This document shows positions 25,840 to 35,915 of a stretch of DNA of 64,000 nucleotides, piece after piece. Position 1 is the stretch's first letter, and every line of letters starts with the position of its first letter. The stretch is from Bacteroides ndongoniae (GTDB lineage: Bacteria > Bacteroidota > Bacteroidia > Bacteroidales > Bacteroidaceae), in the NCBI RefSeq assembly GCF_900108345.1, contig NZ_FNVV01000013.1:1425191-1489190 (forward strand), given 5' to 3'. The position numbers were made by a program, and so were the translations under genes. The notes under the pieces were generated by a model, which saw nothing but the letters and a program-made list of their open reading frames with translations, was not told the origin of the DNA and did not search any database.

Positions 25840-27144
25840 TTATTTCTGAGAGTCAGAATTCCTTTTCCACTTTTTCCCGGCAGTGAAATCCTCCTCATAA
25901 AGGCCTGTTTTGTCCCAAAATCCGGTGGCTCTCAGCCTTTTCATGTCTTCATCCACTTTTGTGTCTGTCACCTGCGCATAGATCTGCGTGGTGGAAATGG
26001 ATGTGTGTCCCATCATGCGGCTGACTGTTTCTATCGGTACGCCGAGCGAGAGGGTGATATGAGTGCCGAAATTATGCCTGGCCTGATGAAAGGTCAAGTC
26101 AAAGCCGTAAACCTCTCCCAGTTCCCTTGTCAATAAAATGAAATATCCACGGGAGTACACGTTGAATACTTTATCCCCCGTTCTTTGGCTGCGGTACTTT
26201 TCAATGATCCGGAGTGGAATATCCAACAGGCGGACAGACGAAAGCGTGTCTGTCTTCTGCCTGTGTAGATGTATCCACCATGTACCGTCATCTGCCCGGG
26301 CAATATCATTGATTGACAGTTTTTTCAAATCCGCATATGCCAGTCCGGTGAACGTCGAGAATATGAACATGTCCCTTACGAACTGCAACTGCGGTTTCTC
26401 CACCGGTGTGGTCATCAATGTCTTGAGATCCTCCAGTTTCATGTGGCGGCTTTTCCTCTTGGGCAGTTCGGGATGCAGCCGGCAATAAGGATCGCGGCGC
26501 AATGTGCCTTGGCTGACAGCCCGCATCGTGAGCTTCTTCAGGCGGTACAGGTGTTCGTGCACGCTCTTGGGCTTCAAGTTGTGGTCAGTGCGCAGGAACA
26601 GCTCGAAATCGTCATAGAACGCCCGGTCAAGGCTTCGCAATGTCACGTCCTCCACACCCTTCTTTTCACGGATGAATGCCGAAAGGTGTTTGTAGGAACG
26701 CAAGTAGGAATCGTATGTCTCCTGTATGCGGTCTATCCCGACACGCTTCTTGAATTCCTCGTTATGCTCCCTGAAGAGGGCCAACAGGGTAAGCGGTTTC
26801 TGTCCGATGCCCTTGACCGCATTCTTGACCAGTTCCGCCGTGATGAACCCCAGGCTGTTCTTTATCCGGTCGTAATGTCCGCAAATCTCATGCGTCAGGT
26901 CGTCTATGGCACGGTTCACGGTAAGTGCATTCTCGCTCCGTCCGTCCGCCCGTCCCTTTTCCGGATTCCAGATGGCGGGATTGACAGAAACTTTCGTCCC
27001 GATTTGTTCCCATTCCGCATCTATGCTGACCTTGCATAGCAGCTGGCACATCCCATCCTTGCGCACCTTGGTGCGGTTGATATAGAACAATACCGCAAAG
27101 GTGCTGCGGCGTTTGGTGTTCTGATTGCCTGTATTCTTTTCCAT
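25840..27144 (-). CDS. IntDOT-like tyrosine recombinase 1
   Basis: A 434-residue site-specific recombinase. N-terminal arm and SAM-like core-binding domain (about 20-210), then the catalytic domain: FSTFTGLAYADLKKL where the first catalytic Arg is expected, HQARHNFGTH (HxxR), GHTSISTTQIYAQV with the second His and the nucleophilic Tyr. As in IntDOT, the box-I arginine is missing (TGLAYADL). It is the downstream partner of a second recombinase 21 bases away, which suggests both are needed for integration and excision of one element. Gene end is 3 bases from the shared terminator. Confidence 0.92.
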   Translation of the reverse strand: MEKNTGNQNTKRRSTFAVLFYINRTKVRKDGMCQLLCKVSIDAEWEQIGTKVSVNPAIWNPEKGRADGRSENALTVNRAIDDLTHEICGHYDRIKNSLGFITAELVKNAVKGIGQKPLTLLALFREHNEEFKKRVGIDRIQETYDSYLRSYKHLSAFIREKKGVEDVTLRSLDRAFYDDFELFLRTDHNLKPKSVHEHLYRLKKLTMRAVSQGTLRRDPYCRLHPELPKRKSRHMKLEDLKTLMTTPVEKPQLQFVRDMFIFSTFTGLAYADLKKLSINDIARADDGTWWIHLHRQKTDTLSSVRLLDIPLRIIEKYRSQRTGDKVFNVYSRGYFILLTRELGEVYGFDLTFHQARHNFGTHITLSLGVPIETVSRMMGHTSISTTQIYAQVTDTKVDEDMKRLRATGFWDKTGLYEEDFTAGKKWKRNSDSQK

Positions 27145-27165
27145 ATCATTGCTTTTAAGGGTTCG

Positions 27166-28389
27166 TCAAATGATGACAGAAAAGCGTTCCAATATTTTCC
27201 GGTTCAAGGCTTTTGTATCGGAGTTTATCTTGTCATCAGTCACTTTCGCATAAATCTGCGTGGTTTCGATACGGCTGTGGCCGAGCATTCTACTGACAGT
27301 TTCAAGGGGAACTCCATGGGAGAGCGTAATTTCTGTAGCGTATGTATGCCGGGCCTGATGGAATACGAGCGGACGGTCGATGCGGCAAATCCGGGCAATC
27401 TCTTTCAGGTAAAGGTTCAGCATGGAATTGCAGTACACCGGCAGCAACTTGTCACCAGGAGCGGCATCACGATACTTTTGCAGGATATGCAGCGGCAACT
27501 CCAATAAGGGTATCTCAAATTCCACCTTGGTCTTCTTCCTGGCGCTCTTGATCCACCATGTGCCATCTTCAGCACATGAAAGGTTGTCCTTTGTCAGCCG
27601 GCGCATGTCCCCGTATGGAATGCCGGTGTAGCAGGAAAACAGGAACAGGTCACGTACATGGTAGAGGGTCTTTCTATGAAGCGGGGTCGTCATAATCCGC
27701 CGCAGTTCCTCTGCCGTAAGATACTTCTGCACGGCTTTCGGGTGTACCGGCTCATATCCGCCAAACGGATAAGTGGTGATGATGCCCTCCGCTATGGCTT
27801 CGCCCACGACAGTCTTCAATTGGACGGTCAGGTTGATGATGGTTCTGGGTGCGAGATTGCGCTCTGTCCGCAGGTACAAGTCGTATTTGTCGATGAAGGA
27901 ACGGTCCAATGCGGCAAACGATATGTCAGACAGCCTGTATTGCCAATGCAGGAATCTTTCGATATGGTTGTAGGCATTACGGTACGCCCTCAGGCTGCCT
28001 TCCGTGCGGCTGACTCCTACGCGCTTTTCAAAATTACTGATGAATTGCCTGAAATAGCCCAGGAGCGTTTCCTGTCCGCAAGCCATTCCGAGCAATAGTT
28101 TTTTCACCTCATCGGCTGTCACCCCGTCGCGGACAGCCGACAAGTCCGCATAAATGCTCAATGCCATTGCACGGATTTCATCCAGACTGTTGTTGATTTC
28201 CTTTGCCGCCACACTCTTGCCGGACGCGCGTCCCGAAGCCCAACGGGACTGGGGGACTTTCATCTTCACACTGAATGCCGCTTCGGAATATTTTCCGATG
28301 TTCAACTTTGCCATCACGGGGCAATTCCCGTCAGCATCCGCCTCGCTCTTTTTCAGGTAGAACGAAACCTTTACATTCGTCTGATTCAT
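27166..28389 (-). CDS. IntDOT-like tyrosine recombinase 2
   Basis: A 407-residue tyrosine recombinase, paralogous to its neighbour. The start is placed at ATG 28387-28389, which has AAAGGAAAAG seven bases ahead, rather than at a frame extension to 28410. Core-binding domain about 100-200; catalytic domain with FSCYTGIPYGDMRRL (no box-I Arg), HQARHTYATE (HxxR), GHSRIETTQIYAKV (His and Tyr). Tandem recombinases of this type mark the ends of Bacteroides integrative elements. The gene runs away from the CRISPR array, whose first repeat lies about 360 bases upstream of this start. Confidence 0.92.
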   Translation of the reverse strand: MNQTNVKVSFYLKKSEADADGNCPVMAKLNIGKYSEAAFSVKMKVPQSRWASGRASGKSVAAKEINNSLDEIRAMALSIYADLSAVRDGVTADEVKKLLLGMACGQETLLGYFRQFISNFEKRVGVSRTEGSLRAYRNAYNHIERFLHWQYRLSDISFAALDRSFIDKYDLYLRTERNLAPRTIINLTVQLKTVVGEAIAEGIITTYPFGGYEPVHPKAVQKYLTAEELRRIMTTPLHRKTLYHVRDLFLFSCYTGIPYGDMRRLTKDNLSCAEDGTWWIKSARKKTKVEFEIPLLELPLHILQKYRDAAPGDKLLPVYCNSMLNLYLKEIARICRIDRPLVFHQARHTYATEITLSHGVPLETVSRMLGHSRIETTQIYAKVTDDKINSDTKALNRKILERFSVII

Positions 28390-28407
28390 ACTCTTTTCCT
28401 TTCGTTG

Positions 28408-28415
28408 CAAAATTA
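28408..28415 (-). promoter_or_regulatory. -7 box for the recombinase operon
   Basis: TAATTTTG on the - strand, 18 bases before the recombinase start, fits TAnnTTTG. No convincing -33 TTTG is seen at 19-21 bases, so the site is probable only. Confidence 0.45.
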
Positions 28416-28751
28416 CCGGATAAAAGCCAAATGAAAGGCATGACGAATATGGCAGAATATGGAAACAAGTCCCATGCTCGAAAGAACCGGCCCGTATTTT
28501 TTCTGCTTTGCGAAAAAATGGCTATCTTCGCTAACGCAAAATATGCAGGAACAGCGTTCTTTACGGTGATATGACAGAGGAATCGGAAGCCCGTTTCGCA
28601 CGGTTTTCCCAATCTGAAAAAGGCAACGGATAGGTAGCGATTTATTTTCTTAACCCCTCAAAAAATGGCAAATGTGCCCCAATGACGGATACGGAATACA
28701 ACCGCACATCACCTTTCATTTCCAACAGTTTGCATTATTTCTCCAAAATCG
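28416..28751. other. Non-coding junction between mobile-element end and CRISPR array
   Basis: About 336 bases without a supported gene. I saw no tRNA and no clear attachment repeat; the other end of the element is outside the window, so the core site cannot be identified by matching. The end of the element should fall somewhere in this stretch. Confidence 0.4.
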
Positions 28752-29259
28752 ATCCGTATGTGGGCGAGTTTTAGTATCTTTGAACCATAAAGAACAGCAA
28801 CGGAAGCGGACGGAACAATCAAGAGTATGTTGTGATTTGCTTTCAAATTAGTATCTTTGAACCATAAAGAACAGCGAAGGATTTTCGAGTATCATTCTAA
28901 ACCCTGTTGTGATTTGCTTTCAAATTAGTATCTTTGAACCATAAAGAACAGCATCTGGTGAAATCATGCTTCGCTCTTCTGAGTTGTGATTTGCTTTCAA
29001 ATTAGTATCTTTGAACCATAAAGAACAGCATAAAGTCTGTTATACGCGAACGAATACGTGTTGTGATTTGCTTTCAAATTAGTATCTTTGAACCATAAAG
29101 AACAGCTTACAAGTACAGGGATGAATTAGTCCTATCGTTGTGATTTGCTTTCAAATTAGTATCTTTGAACCATAAAGAACAGCCAATACCCCACCCCTAA
29201 TTTAGACACAATGTTGTGATTTGCTTTCAAATTAGTATCTTTGAACCATAAAGAACAGC
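28752..29259 (+). CRISPR. Type II-C CRISPR array, 7 repeats and 6 spacers
   Basis: Repeats are 47 bases and begin GTTGTGATTTGCTTTC and end CATAAAGAACAGC. Complete copies start at 28829, 28906, 28983, 29060, 29137 and 29213. The copy at 28752-28798 is degenerate in its first 19 bases. Spacers are 30, 30, 30, 30, 30 and 29 bases. Each complete repeat contains TTG (positions 2-4), 19 bases, then TATCTTTG (24-31), a Bacteroides promoter. The orientation on the + strand follows from the tracrRNA anti-repeat at 35259-35283 and from a terminator after the array. Confidence 0.97.
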
Positions 29260-29332
29260 TCAATGTATGCAACGACTAGTAAATCAGGGATTTATGAGTA
29301 TAGCTAGAATTTGTAAAAATGCTGTTTCTTTG

Positions 29333-29365
29333 AAGTAAATCCTACAAATAGTAGGATTTACTTTT

Positions 29366-29367
<2 letters not shown>
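29333..29367 (+). terminator. Terminator after the CRISPR array
   Basis: A perfect 13-bp stem, AAGTAAATCCTAC / GTAGGATTTACTT, with loop AAATA and a T run (29361-29367) on the + strand. It ends read-through from the array before the convergent cas genes, and lies next to the end of cas2. Confidence 0.85.
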
Positions 29368-30633
<1,266 letters not shown>

Positions 30634-30638
30634 GATAG

Positions 30639-33600
30639 TTATAGTCTATAAGTGATATGCCCCAAACGGTTAATATTTAATGGAATACAGATTTCTTTAA
30701 TCATTTCTCCTGTTATAGCTCTTTCCATCTTATTAAGAGCAGAAAATTCATTTTTGTCCCATAACATACTAGATACTCCATATTGAATAAAAAAGCATTG
30801 GTTACCACTAGAACTTACCATTTTATAAATTCTATCAGGATGAGGATTGTCAGGTAATTGTCCATTCTTTAGCTCTTCTCTGGTTGGCACATACACCAAA
30901 TCGTTGGGTGAAAGAACGAATAAAGGCAAATTTCCATTTTCGTCAGCAGGTGCAGAAGATTTGCCCTGTTTTTGCCGACTGATAACTACATTCAGTGGAA
31001 TTGTGGCAAATGTGCGCTTCTTCACTACCTCACCATTGCTTTTTTCGACTTGTTCCTGTTCATAGATTGCAAAGAACAAATTTGTGCCTTTAGCAGCCTC
31101 TACAAACTTTGAGGATTTGTTGCCTCTTGCACCCACTGCAAACTTGTCACCTTTTTCATATTTTCGTACTTTATAAATTGGCTGATGTTGATGTCCATTG
31201 TTTAAATGCACTATATTTTTGTTCATACGCTCTATTCCTTCTGGTGAAAAAGCAACTTTAGGGTCATTACCTTCTTCTTTCAGATGCTTCAACAAAATAG
31301 TTTGTATTCCTGTATCTGTAATACTTTCTTTAATTGAATCTTGTTTGAAAGTGTCATCTAAAAGTTTTCGGGAAGCAAAATAATGTTCTTGGGTATCTTT
31401 TGTGAAAAAATACACAGGAATTTTTTTTAGATTTACATCCTGCCAACTGTCTTTATGTTCTTTAAAATAATTCTTTATTTGTTTTTCGTTAAATCCTTGT
31501 TGTATGAGTTCTATTAGTTTCTTTTTTAAATCTTTGTCAACAACTACTTTCGGGTTAGTAAGAACAACCTTTAAAGAAGTACTACCTGTTTTACGTAAAT
31601 TTACTTCTCCAAAAACAGTTTCTTTATGTAGCGATTTCCGAATTGCCCAATTATCTCCCTTATCCTGTTTGGAAAGAATCGTTCTTCCATTTTCTTTCCG
31701 CTGATAGTAATTACTTGTTTTGTTAATGACACGCAAATTCTGTTTGAAGCTGACAATCACGTTTCTCAGCGTTTCATATACATCTTGGGTAAATGTTTTC
31801 CAAGGTTTATTAATAACCCACTGATACCCATTGCCATCTTGCACCTTGGTGCACAGCAGATGTTGTAAATCATAGCGGGATATCTTCCCGTGTTCTCCTG
31901 CCGATTGATTATTCAGATAGTTGACTATGTTCCTGCTCGCACATGCTATTACTATGGCATCCATCGCATGGTGTCTGTGATCAATACGCTTTTTGTTGAA
32001 CCCTTTTTGTAAATCAAGGGGCATGGCAGGTATTGTATGCCCATTGCTATTGACCGACGTAAAATCGGAGGTTCCTGTTTGTTGATTCATACGTTCAAAT
32101 CGCGGCAGAATGATTTTATTCCACACGTCGTTCACTCCCCAATCTTTCTTTAATCTGTCGGTCACTCCACCTGTACATACTACGACATTCTTTGACTGAG
32201 CTTCTTGTTCTTCTTCATTACGGACGATGTTCGACAACAATGATACAACTAACTTACTGATATATCGGCTGTCGTTCATTTGGCGTTCTGTAAATTGTTC
32301 TGGTATCTCGTCCATTAAAAGTTTCTTCATCTTGGCACTATTCTGTGAATAGTTTTCTTTTATAAATTGTTCATAGGCATCTACTGAAAAAATTTCGACT
32401 ACACCGCCTAACGACAATTGAACTTTTTCACCATGATGTTTCTTAATGAATTCATAGCCTAGCTGTTTATCTTTAAGTTTGTTCACTTCAGACTCACAGA
32501 TCACTTTATTACTGAACGAATCGTCAAAATAAAGGGCTTTAGGGATGACATGCTCAATCTGGTAGGCAGGAGTGAATAATTTGCTTAATGGAATGACTGC
32601 ACCTGTATAGGGTGATCTGTATTTCTGCTCCAACCAAAGTCGATAGCGTTTGATATCAGAAGAAGTAGGCCTTTTTTTGCTGTCCGACTCATTGAATTTC
32701 TTCAGAATACTCAGCATTTCATCGTGCATTTTATCATCAGCGTTTGAAGCATTCCATGCGCCTTCTTCATAGATACGTAACAAATCCTGCTGAGAAGGAG
32801 AATAAGGACGGACGTTCTCTATGCCCAATTCGGGGTTCATGAACTCAACAAGTAAGGATTTGATACGCAGATTGGTATTCTCTTTTTCTAGCATTTTCTG
32901 AGCCATTTTCTTACGTTTCTCAGCTGGATTTTTCATTTCACGTCCTAACTCTACATGAATTTCATCAATTGTCCCTATTTGTTTCCAAATATCACGAACG
33001 GTACGCAAAGTTTCCAGAACGACCTGTTCCACAATCGGGTTACGCAAAGAATACTGTTTAAACGCTTTTAGATATTCATCAATATCTTGGGGGGATTTCC
33101 ATTGACAGGCTTCTTTCACTTCCGAATGACGGTCATAAACAATATAACTTGCAAGCCACAGAGGAAGTCCCCTGAAAGAAGATAAATCTTCCAAATGGAT
33201 AGCTTTTTCCCGGACTCGATTCTTGATATTTTCATCGTATTCTCCTGACAGAATTTTATTGATTCTTTCGAGTGTGTGCACATCTATGTTTTCTTCTTTC
33301 CAGTAATGTCCCATACGCATTAAAGGAAGTAATTTTTTAATAGCCTTAGCAGAATATGATCCATAAGACTTTTCGAATGCTGGTGTATTGACAAATATTT
33401 CGACAAAGTTCTTGTTTAAACCATTTTTGCCAGCAAAAGATGCAAGAGCTTGCTTTAGTTCCTGTTTGTTCGATACAGAATATAAAATATGCCACAAAGC
33501 TTTCTCGCGTTCGCGAGTCAGAAATGTAAGCGGAATACCAGCTTGTTCTAAACGAACCAACATTAGAGAACGTGTTTCGTTACAGCAATAAGGCTTGTCT

Positions 33601-35171
33601 TCAACATAATTCCATCTGTATTGGTTCGCTTTTTTCTTTAAGCCAAATGTCGGATATTTCAAAAATTGTTCTTGCTTGATTTCTTTCTTCCCATTCAGCC
33701 AGTCGAATAAGGCAACATAGTCTTCTTCGTCACGTAGAAACTCTTGCGTGACATCTACATCTGTCATCAAGCGTCCGTCAATTTCCTTTTCCTTTTGGTA
33801 AATACGAAGATTTGAAACAAATTGCCACAATCTGAATTCTTGAAATAAAGGATGAGACTTTGCAATACATTTTATTGGCGAAAATTTGCGTTCATTTGTT
33901 TCTCTATCTATATATTCATGTCCTTCAAAGGAACAATTATCTATTAATGACTTCTTACTTTTCAACGGACGTTGATAAAATAAAACATCATTTATTAAAA
34001 AGTAAGGCAAATCATGTGTTGCCATTAGATTTTTATGAGCCGGATTGTTGGGATATAGTTCTTCCAGACATCTTTCATAGAGTTGCTTATCATTTAGTTC
34101 GTCATGGAATTCCTTTTGTTTCGACAATATCCGATATAGTTCTTCCTTGTAATATTTTCGTTCAATGGTACGGACCAGCTTTCCGCGAATTTTCTGCGTC
34201 GGATTGTGAAGGAGGGTATCGAATATATATTCACCTACGCTTTTACCAGATGCCTCTAAATCATGCTGTGTTTTTTCTTTAATTAATTTCCATTCTGTTT
34301 CCCATTCGGTTTCAGAAGGGACTTTAAAACGACATGAAAGAGAGCCGTCCTCATCATATTTATCTTTTCCATCCTTGTCTATATCAACAGTTACAATAAT
34401 ATCTTTTATTTGTCCGATCCAATCAGGAATTTCTTTTTTGAAGATTTTCCCTTGAGTACCATTAGCCAGCACAACCTGTATGATTTTCAATCCTTTATAC
34501 ACTTCTTGAGTATCTATAATATCAACCACTTGCTGGCGATCGAAATATTGTCGAGTTTTGGTAGAAACTTGTTCTTCTTCTTCATCGCGTAATTGAAAAT
34601 ATCCTCTTTTCTGATTAAAGTTTAGTAAAATCCAAGCTAACTCTTCTTTTTTAATCTTTTTGCATAACGCTTTTTTTCTTAGATAATAAATAGTCCAATC
34701 ATAGGGTACTTTATGAGATCCAATAATGACAGATGGATTGTATTTTCTAAATACATCTAGCATCTCTTGGAAAGAGTCTTGAAACAAAAAATGTGATTTA
34801 CCAGCATCGTTTATATACCATGCCAATTTGGGCTCTTTATCAGGCAAAAATTTACCATAACGATCTAATTGTTGTGAATAGTGAGGAGGCAAGAATCCTA
34901 ACACAGATAGTACCCGATGGAGTCTTTCGCGTCTTAGATGCTGTCTTTCGTACATACGTCTGACGCTTCTAGCCTGTGTTCTGTTTTTTGTCTGAGAAAC
35001 TTTGTTACCTTTATTGAAATCTCCTAAAATAGTAGCATCCATTGGGATAATCCTACTACCTGCTGCTTCTATACCGCATAGCAATTCGTTACCCTCATTA
35101 TCGAAAGACTTATTTATTATTGCCCAACCAATACTATTGGTACCTAAATCTAACCCTAATATTCTTTTCAT
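30639..35171 (-). CDS. cas9: Type II-C Cas9 nuclease
   Basis: A 1510-residue RNA-guided nuclease, in the size range of large Bacteroides Cas9s. The start is placed at ATG 35169-35171 (MKRILGLDLGTNSIGWAI), with a promoter 27 bases upstream; an extension to 35198 would overlap that promoter. RuvC-I Asp8 (GLDLGTNS), an arginine-rich bridge helix (QTKNRTQARSVRRMYERQHLRRERL, split here by family convention around residue 60), RuvC-II near EIHVELGREM, HNH with His874 (YQIEHVIPKAL), RuvC-III DHRHHAMDA with His1067/1068 and Asp1071 are all present, so both strands should be cut. Absence of csn2 and the gene order cas9-cas1-cas2 define II-C. Confidence 0.98.
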   Translation of the reverse strand: MKRILGLDLGTNSIGWAIINKSFDNEGNELLCGIEAAGSRIIPMDATILGDFNKGNKVSQTKNRTQARSVRRMYERQHLRRERLHRVLSVLGFLPPHYSQQLDRYGKFLPDKEPKLAWYINDAGKSHFLFQDSFQEMLDVFRKYNPSVIIGSHKVPYDWTIYYLRKKALCKKIKKEELAWILLNFNQKRGYFQLRDEEEEQVSTKTRQYFDRQQVVDIIDTQEVYKGLKIIQVVLANGTQGKIFKKEIPDWIGQIKDIIVTVDIDKDGKDKYDEDGSLSCRFKVPSETEWETEWKLIKEKTQHDLEASGKSVGEYIFDTLLHNPTQKIRGKLVRTIERKYYKEELYRILSKQKEFHDELNDKQLYERCLEELYPNNPAHKNLMATHDLPYFLINDVLFYQRPLKSKKSLIDNCSFEGHEYIDRETNERKFSPIKCIAKSHPLFQEFRLWQFVSNLRIYQKEKEIDGRLMTDVDVTQEFLRDEEDYVALFDWLNGKKEIKQEQFLKYPTFGLKKKANQYRWNYVEDKPYCCNETRSLMLVRLEQAGIPLTFLTREREKALWHILYSVSNKQELKQALASFAGKNGLNKNFVEIFVNTPAFEKSYGSYSAKAIKKLLPLMRMGHYWKEENIDVHTLERINKILSGEYDENIKNRVREKAIHLEDLSSFRGLPLWLASYIVYDRHSEVKEACQWKSPQDIDEYLKAFKQYSLRNPIVEQVVLETLRTVRDIWKQIGTIDEIHVELGREMKNPAEKRKKMAQKMLEKENTNLRIKSLLVEFMNPELGIENVRPYSPSQQDLLRIYEEGAWNASNADDKMHDEMLSILKKFNESDSKKRPTSSDIKRYRLWLEQKYRSPYTGAVIPLSKLFTPAYQIEHVIPKALYFDDSFSNKVICESEVNKLKDKQLGYEFIKKHHGEKVQLSLGGVVEIFSVDAYEQFIKENYSQNSAKMKKLLMDEIPEQFTERQMNDSRYISKLVVSLLSNIVRNEEEQEAQSKNVVVCTGGVTDRLKKDWGVNDVWNKIILPRFERMNQQTGTSDFTSVNSNGHTIPAMPLDLQKGFNKKRIDHRHHAMDAIVIACASRNIVNYLNNQSAGEHGKISRYDLQHLLCTKVQDGNGYQWVINKPWKTFTQDVYETLRNVIVSFKQNLRVINKTSNYYQRKENGRTILSKQDKGDNWAIRKSLHKETVFGEVNLRKTGSTSLKVVLTNPKVVVDKDLKKKLIELIQQGFNEKQIKNYFKEHKDSWQDVNLKKIPVYFFTKDTQEHYFASRKLLDDTFKQDSIKESITDTGIQTILLKHLKEEGNDPKVAFSPEGIERMNKNIVHLNNGHQHQPIYKVRKYEKGDKFAVGARGNKSSKFVEAAKGTNLFFAIYEQEQVEKSNGEVVKKRTFATIPLNVVISRQKQGKSSAPADENGNLPLFVLSPNDLVYVPTREELKNGQLPDNPHPDRIYKMVSSSGNQCFFIQYGVSSMLWDKNEFSALNKMERAITGEMIKEICIPLNINRLGHITYRL

Positions 35172-35197
35172 GGTAATGGAAATCTTTATATCTGCCA

Positions 35198-35205
35198 CAA
35201 ATCTA
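35198..35205 (-). promoter_or_regulatory. -7 box of the cas9-cas1-cas2 operon
   Basis: TAGATTTG on the - strand fits TAnnTTTG and would start RNA about 22 bases before the cas9 ATG. The -33 region is weak. It faces away from the tracrRNA promoter 22-50 bases to the right. Confidence 0.55.
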
Positions 35206-35226
35206 CAAAAATAAATGAGAAATCAC

Positions 35227-35256
35227 TTGCTAAATGCTTTTTTCTTTGTATATTTG
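35227..35256 (+). promoter_or_regulatory. Promoter of the tracrRNA
   Basis: TTG (35227-35229), 19 bases, TATATTTG (35249-35256) match the Bacteroides housekeeping consensus. RNA should start near 35260-35263, at the first bases of the anti-repeat. Confidence 0.82.
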
Positions 35257-35258
35257 CC

Positions 35259-35341
35259 ATACTAATTTGAAGCAACTCACAATAAGGATTATTCCGTTGT
35301 GAAAACATTAGGTTCCCTCGTCCTTTAACGGGGGATTTTTT
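35259..35341 (+). ncRNA. tracrRNA
   Basis: The anti-repeat at 35259-35283 (ATACTAATTTGAAGCAACTC plus ACAAT) is the reverse complement of the first 26 bases of the CRISPR repeat with one deleted and two changed bases. It is followed by a small GGA-TTAT-TCC nexus hairpin (from 35286), a linker (GTTGTGAAAACATTAGG) and a terminator stem TCCCTCG/CGGGGGA (35314-35335) with six Ts. It pairs with crRNA for processing by RNase III and loading of Cas9. It is divergent from cas9 and shares a short intergenic region with the cas promoter. Confidence 0.88.
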
Positions 35342-35404
35342 ATTTCTGCCTGTTTGGGTTGAAATAGTGATTGCATCTACGCGTTCTCTTCCGCACTTGT
35401 ACGG

Positions 35405-35470
35405 CTCGCGAGAGACACCAGTGTGGAAGACGAGCCGCACTTATGTTTCTCGCGTGGGACACTTGTGTGG
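35405..35470. repeat. Two imperfect 22-base direct repeats with inner palindromes
   Basis: Units at 35405-35426 and 35449-35470 share CTCGCG-n-G-n-GACAC-nn-GTGTGG and each contains CACnnGTG (CACCAGTG, CACTTGTG). GGCTCG (35403-35408) also pairs with CGAGCC (35431-35436) around the first unit. Function unknown; they could be a protein-binding site or a decayed repeat element. Confidence 0.5.
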
Positions 35471-35510
35471 TTCGTTAGCCTTGCAAGTGAGTGAAAATAT
35501 CCATATGATG

Positions 35511-35880
35511 TCGGTGAAAGGTGATTAGTTGTTGTCTGAAAGAGAACGTATAAGTTTCACCGCTCTTTGAACTTTGTTTCCTGAAATTACTTTTACCGCT
35601 TTATTGCTTTCATTGCATTGATAAACAGAAGAATATAGTGAAACATACCTTTCACAATTGTTGGGTATTCGCAAATAGTTGTGTTTTCCTGAATTAGAAA
35701 GGTGAAATTGTTTTTGAAACATAGCTTTCACCGGAAACTCCTTATAACGAGCCATTTGTAAGGAGGTGAAAGCGTGAAGGCATTTTCGGTGAAAAAGGAT
35801 AAAATGTAGGGGGAAAGCACAAGCTGTATTGTGTGATAGGGAAAGCAATGCTGTTGTGAAAACAATATGATGCAGGATAA
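35511..35880. other. Non-coding stretch rich in GTGAAA/TTTCAC motifs
   Basis: Between the tracrRNA and the terminator at 35916 no gene is supported. GGTGAAA or its complement occurs about eight times in some 300 bases (for example at 35513, 35557, 35672, 35690, 35725, 35764 and 35792). An open frame of 107 codons on the - strand (35525-35848) has no recognisable features and probably is not real. Confidence 0.4.
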
Positions 35881-35915
35881 AAAGCTATGCAATATTGATA
35901 GCCATATACGAACGT

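Noticed and set aside
28416..28751. Search for a tRNA as integration target beside the recombinases
   Set aside because: No cloverleaf or T-loop sequence could be recognised on either strand.
29321..29332. GCTGTTTCTTTG resembling the complement of the CRISPR repeat end, as a possible extra or inverted repeat
   Set aside because: Only about 12 bases are similar and the rest does not match; it belongs to the leader of the terminator hairpin and is probably chance.
35525..35848. 107-codon open frame on the - strand between tracrRNA and the S9 peptidase
   Set aside because: It has no recognisable domain, odd composition and is made of the GTGAAA-rich repeated sequence; no promoter or ribosome site supports it.
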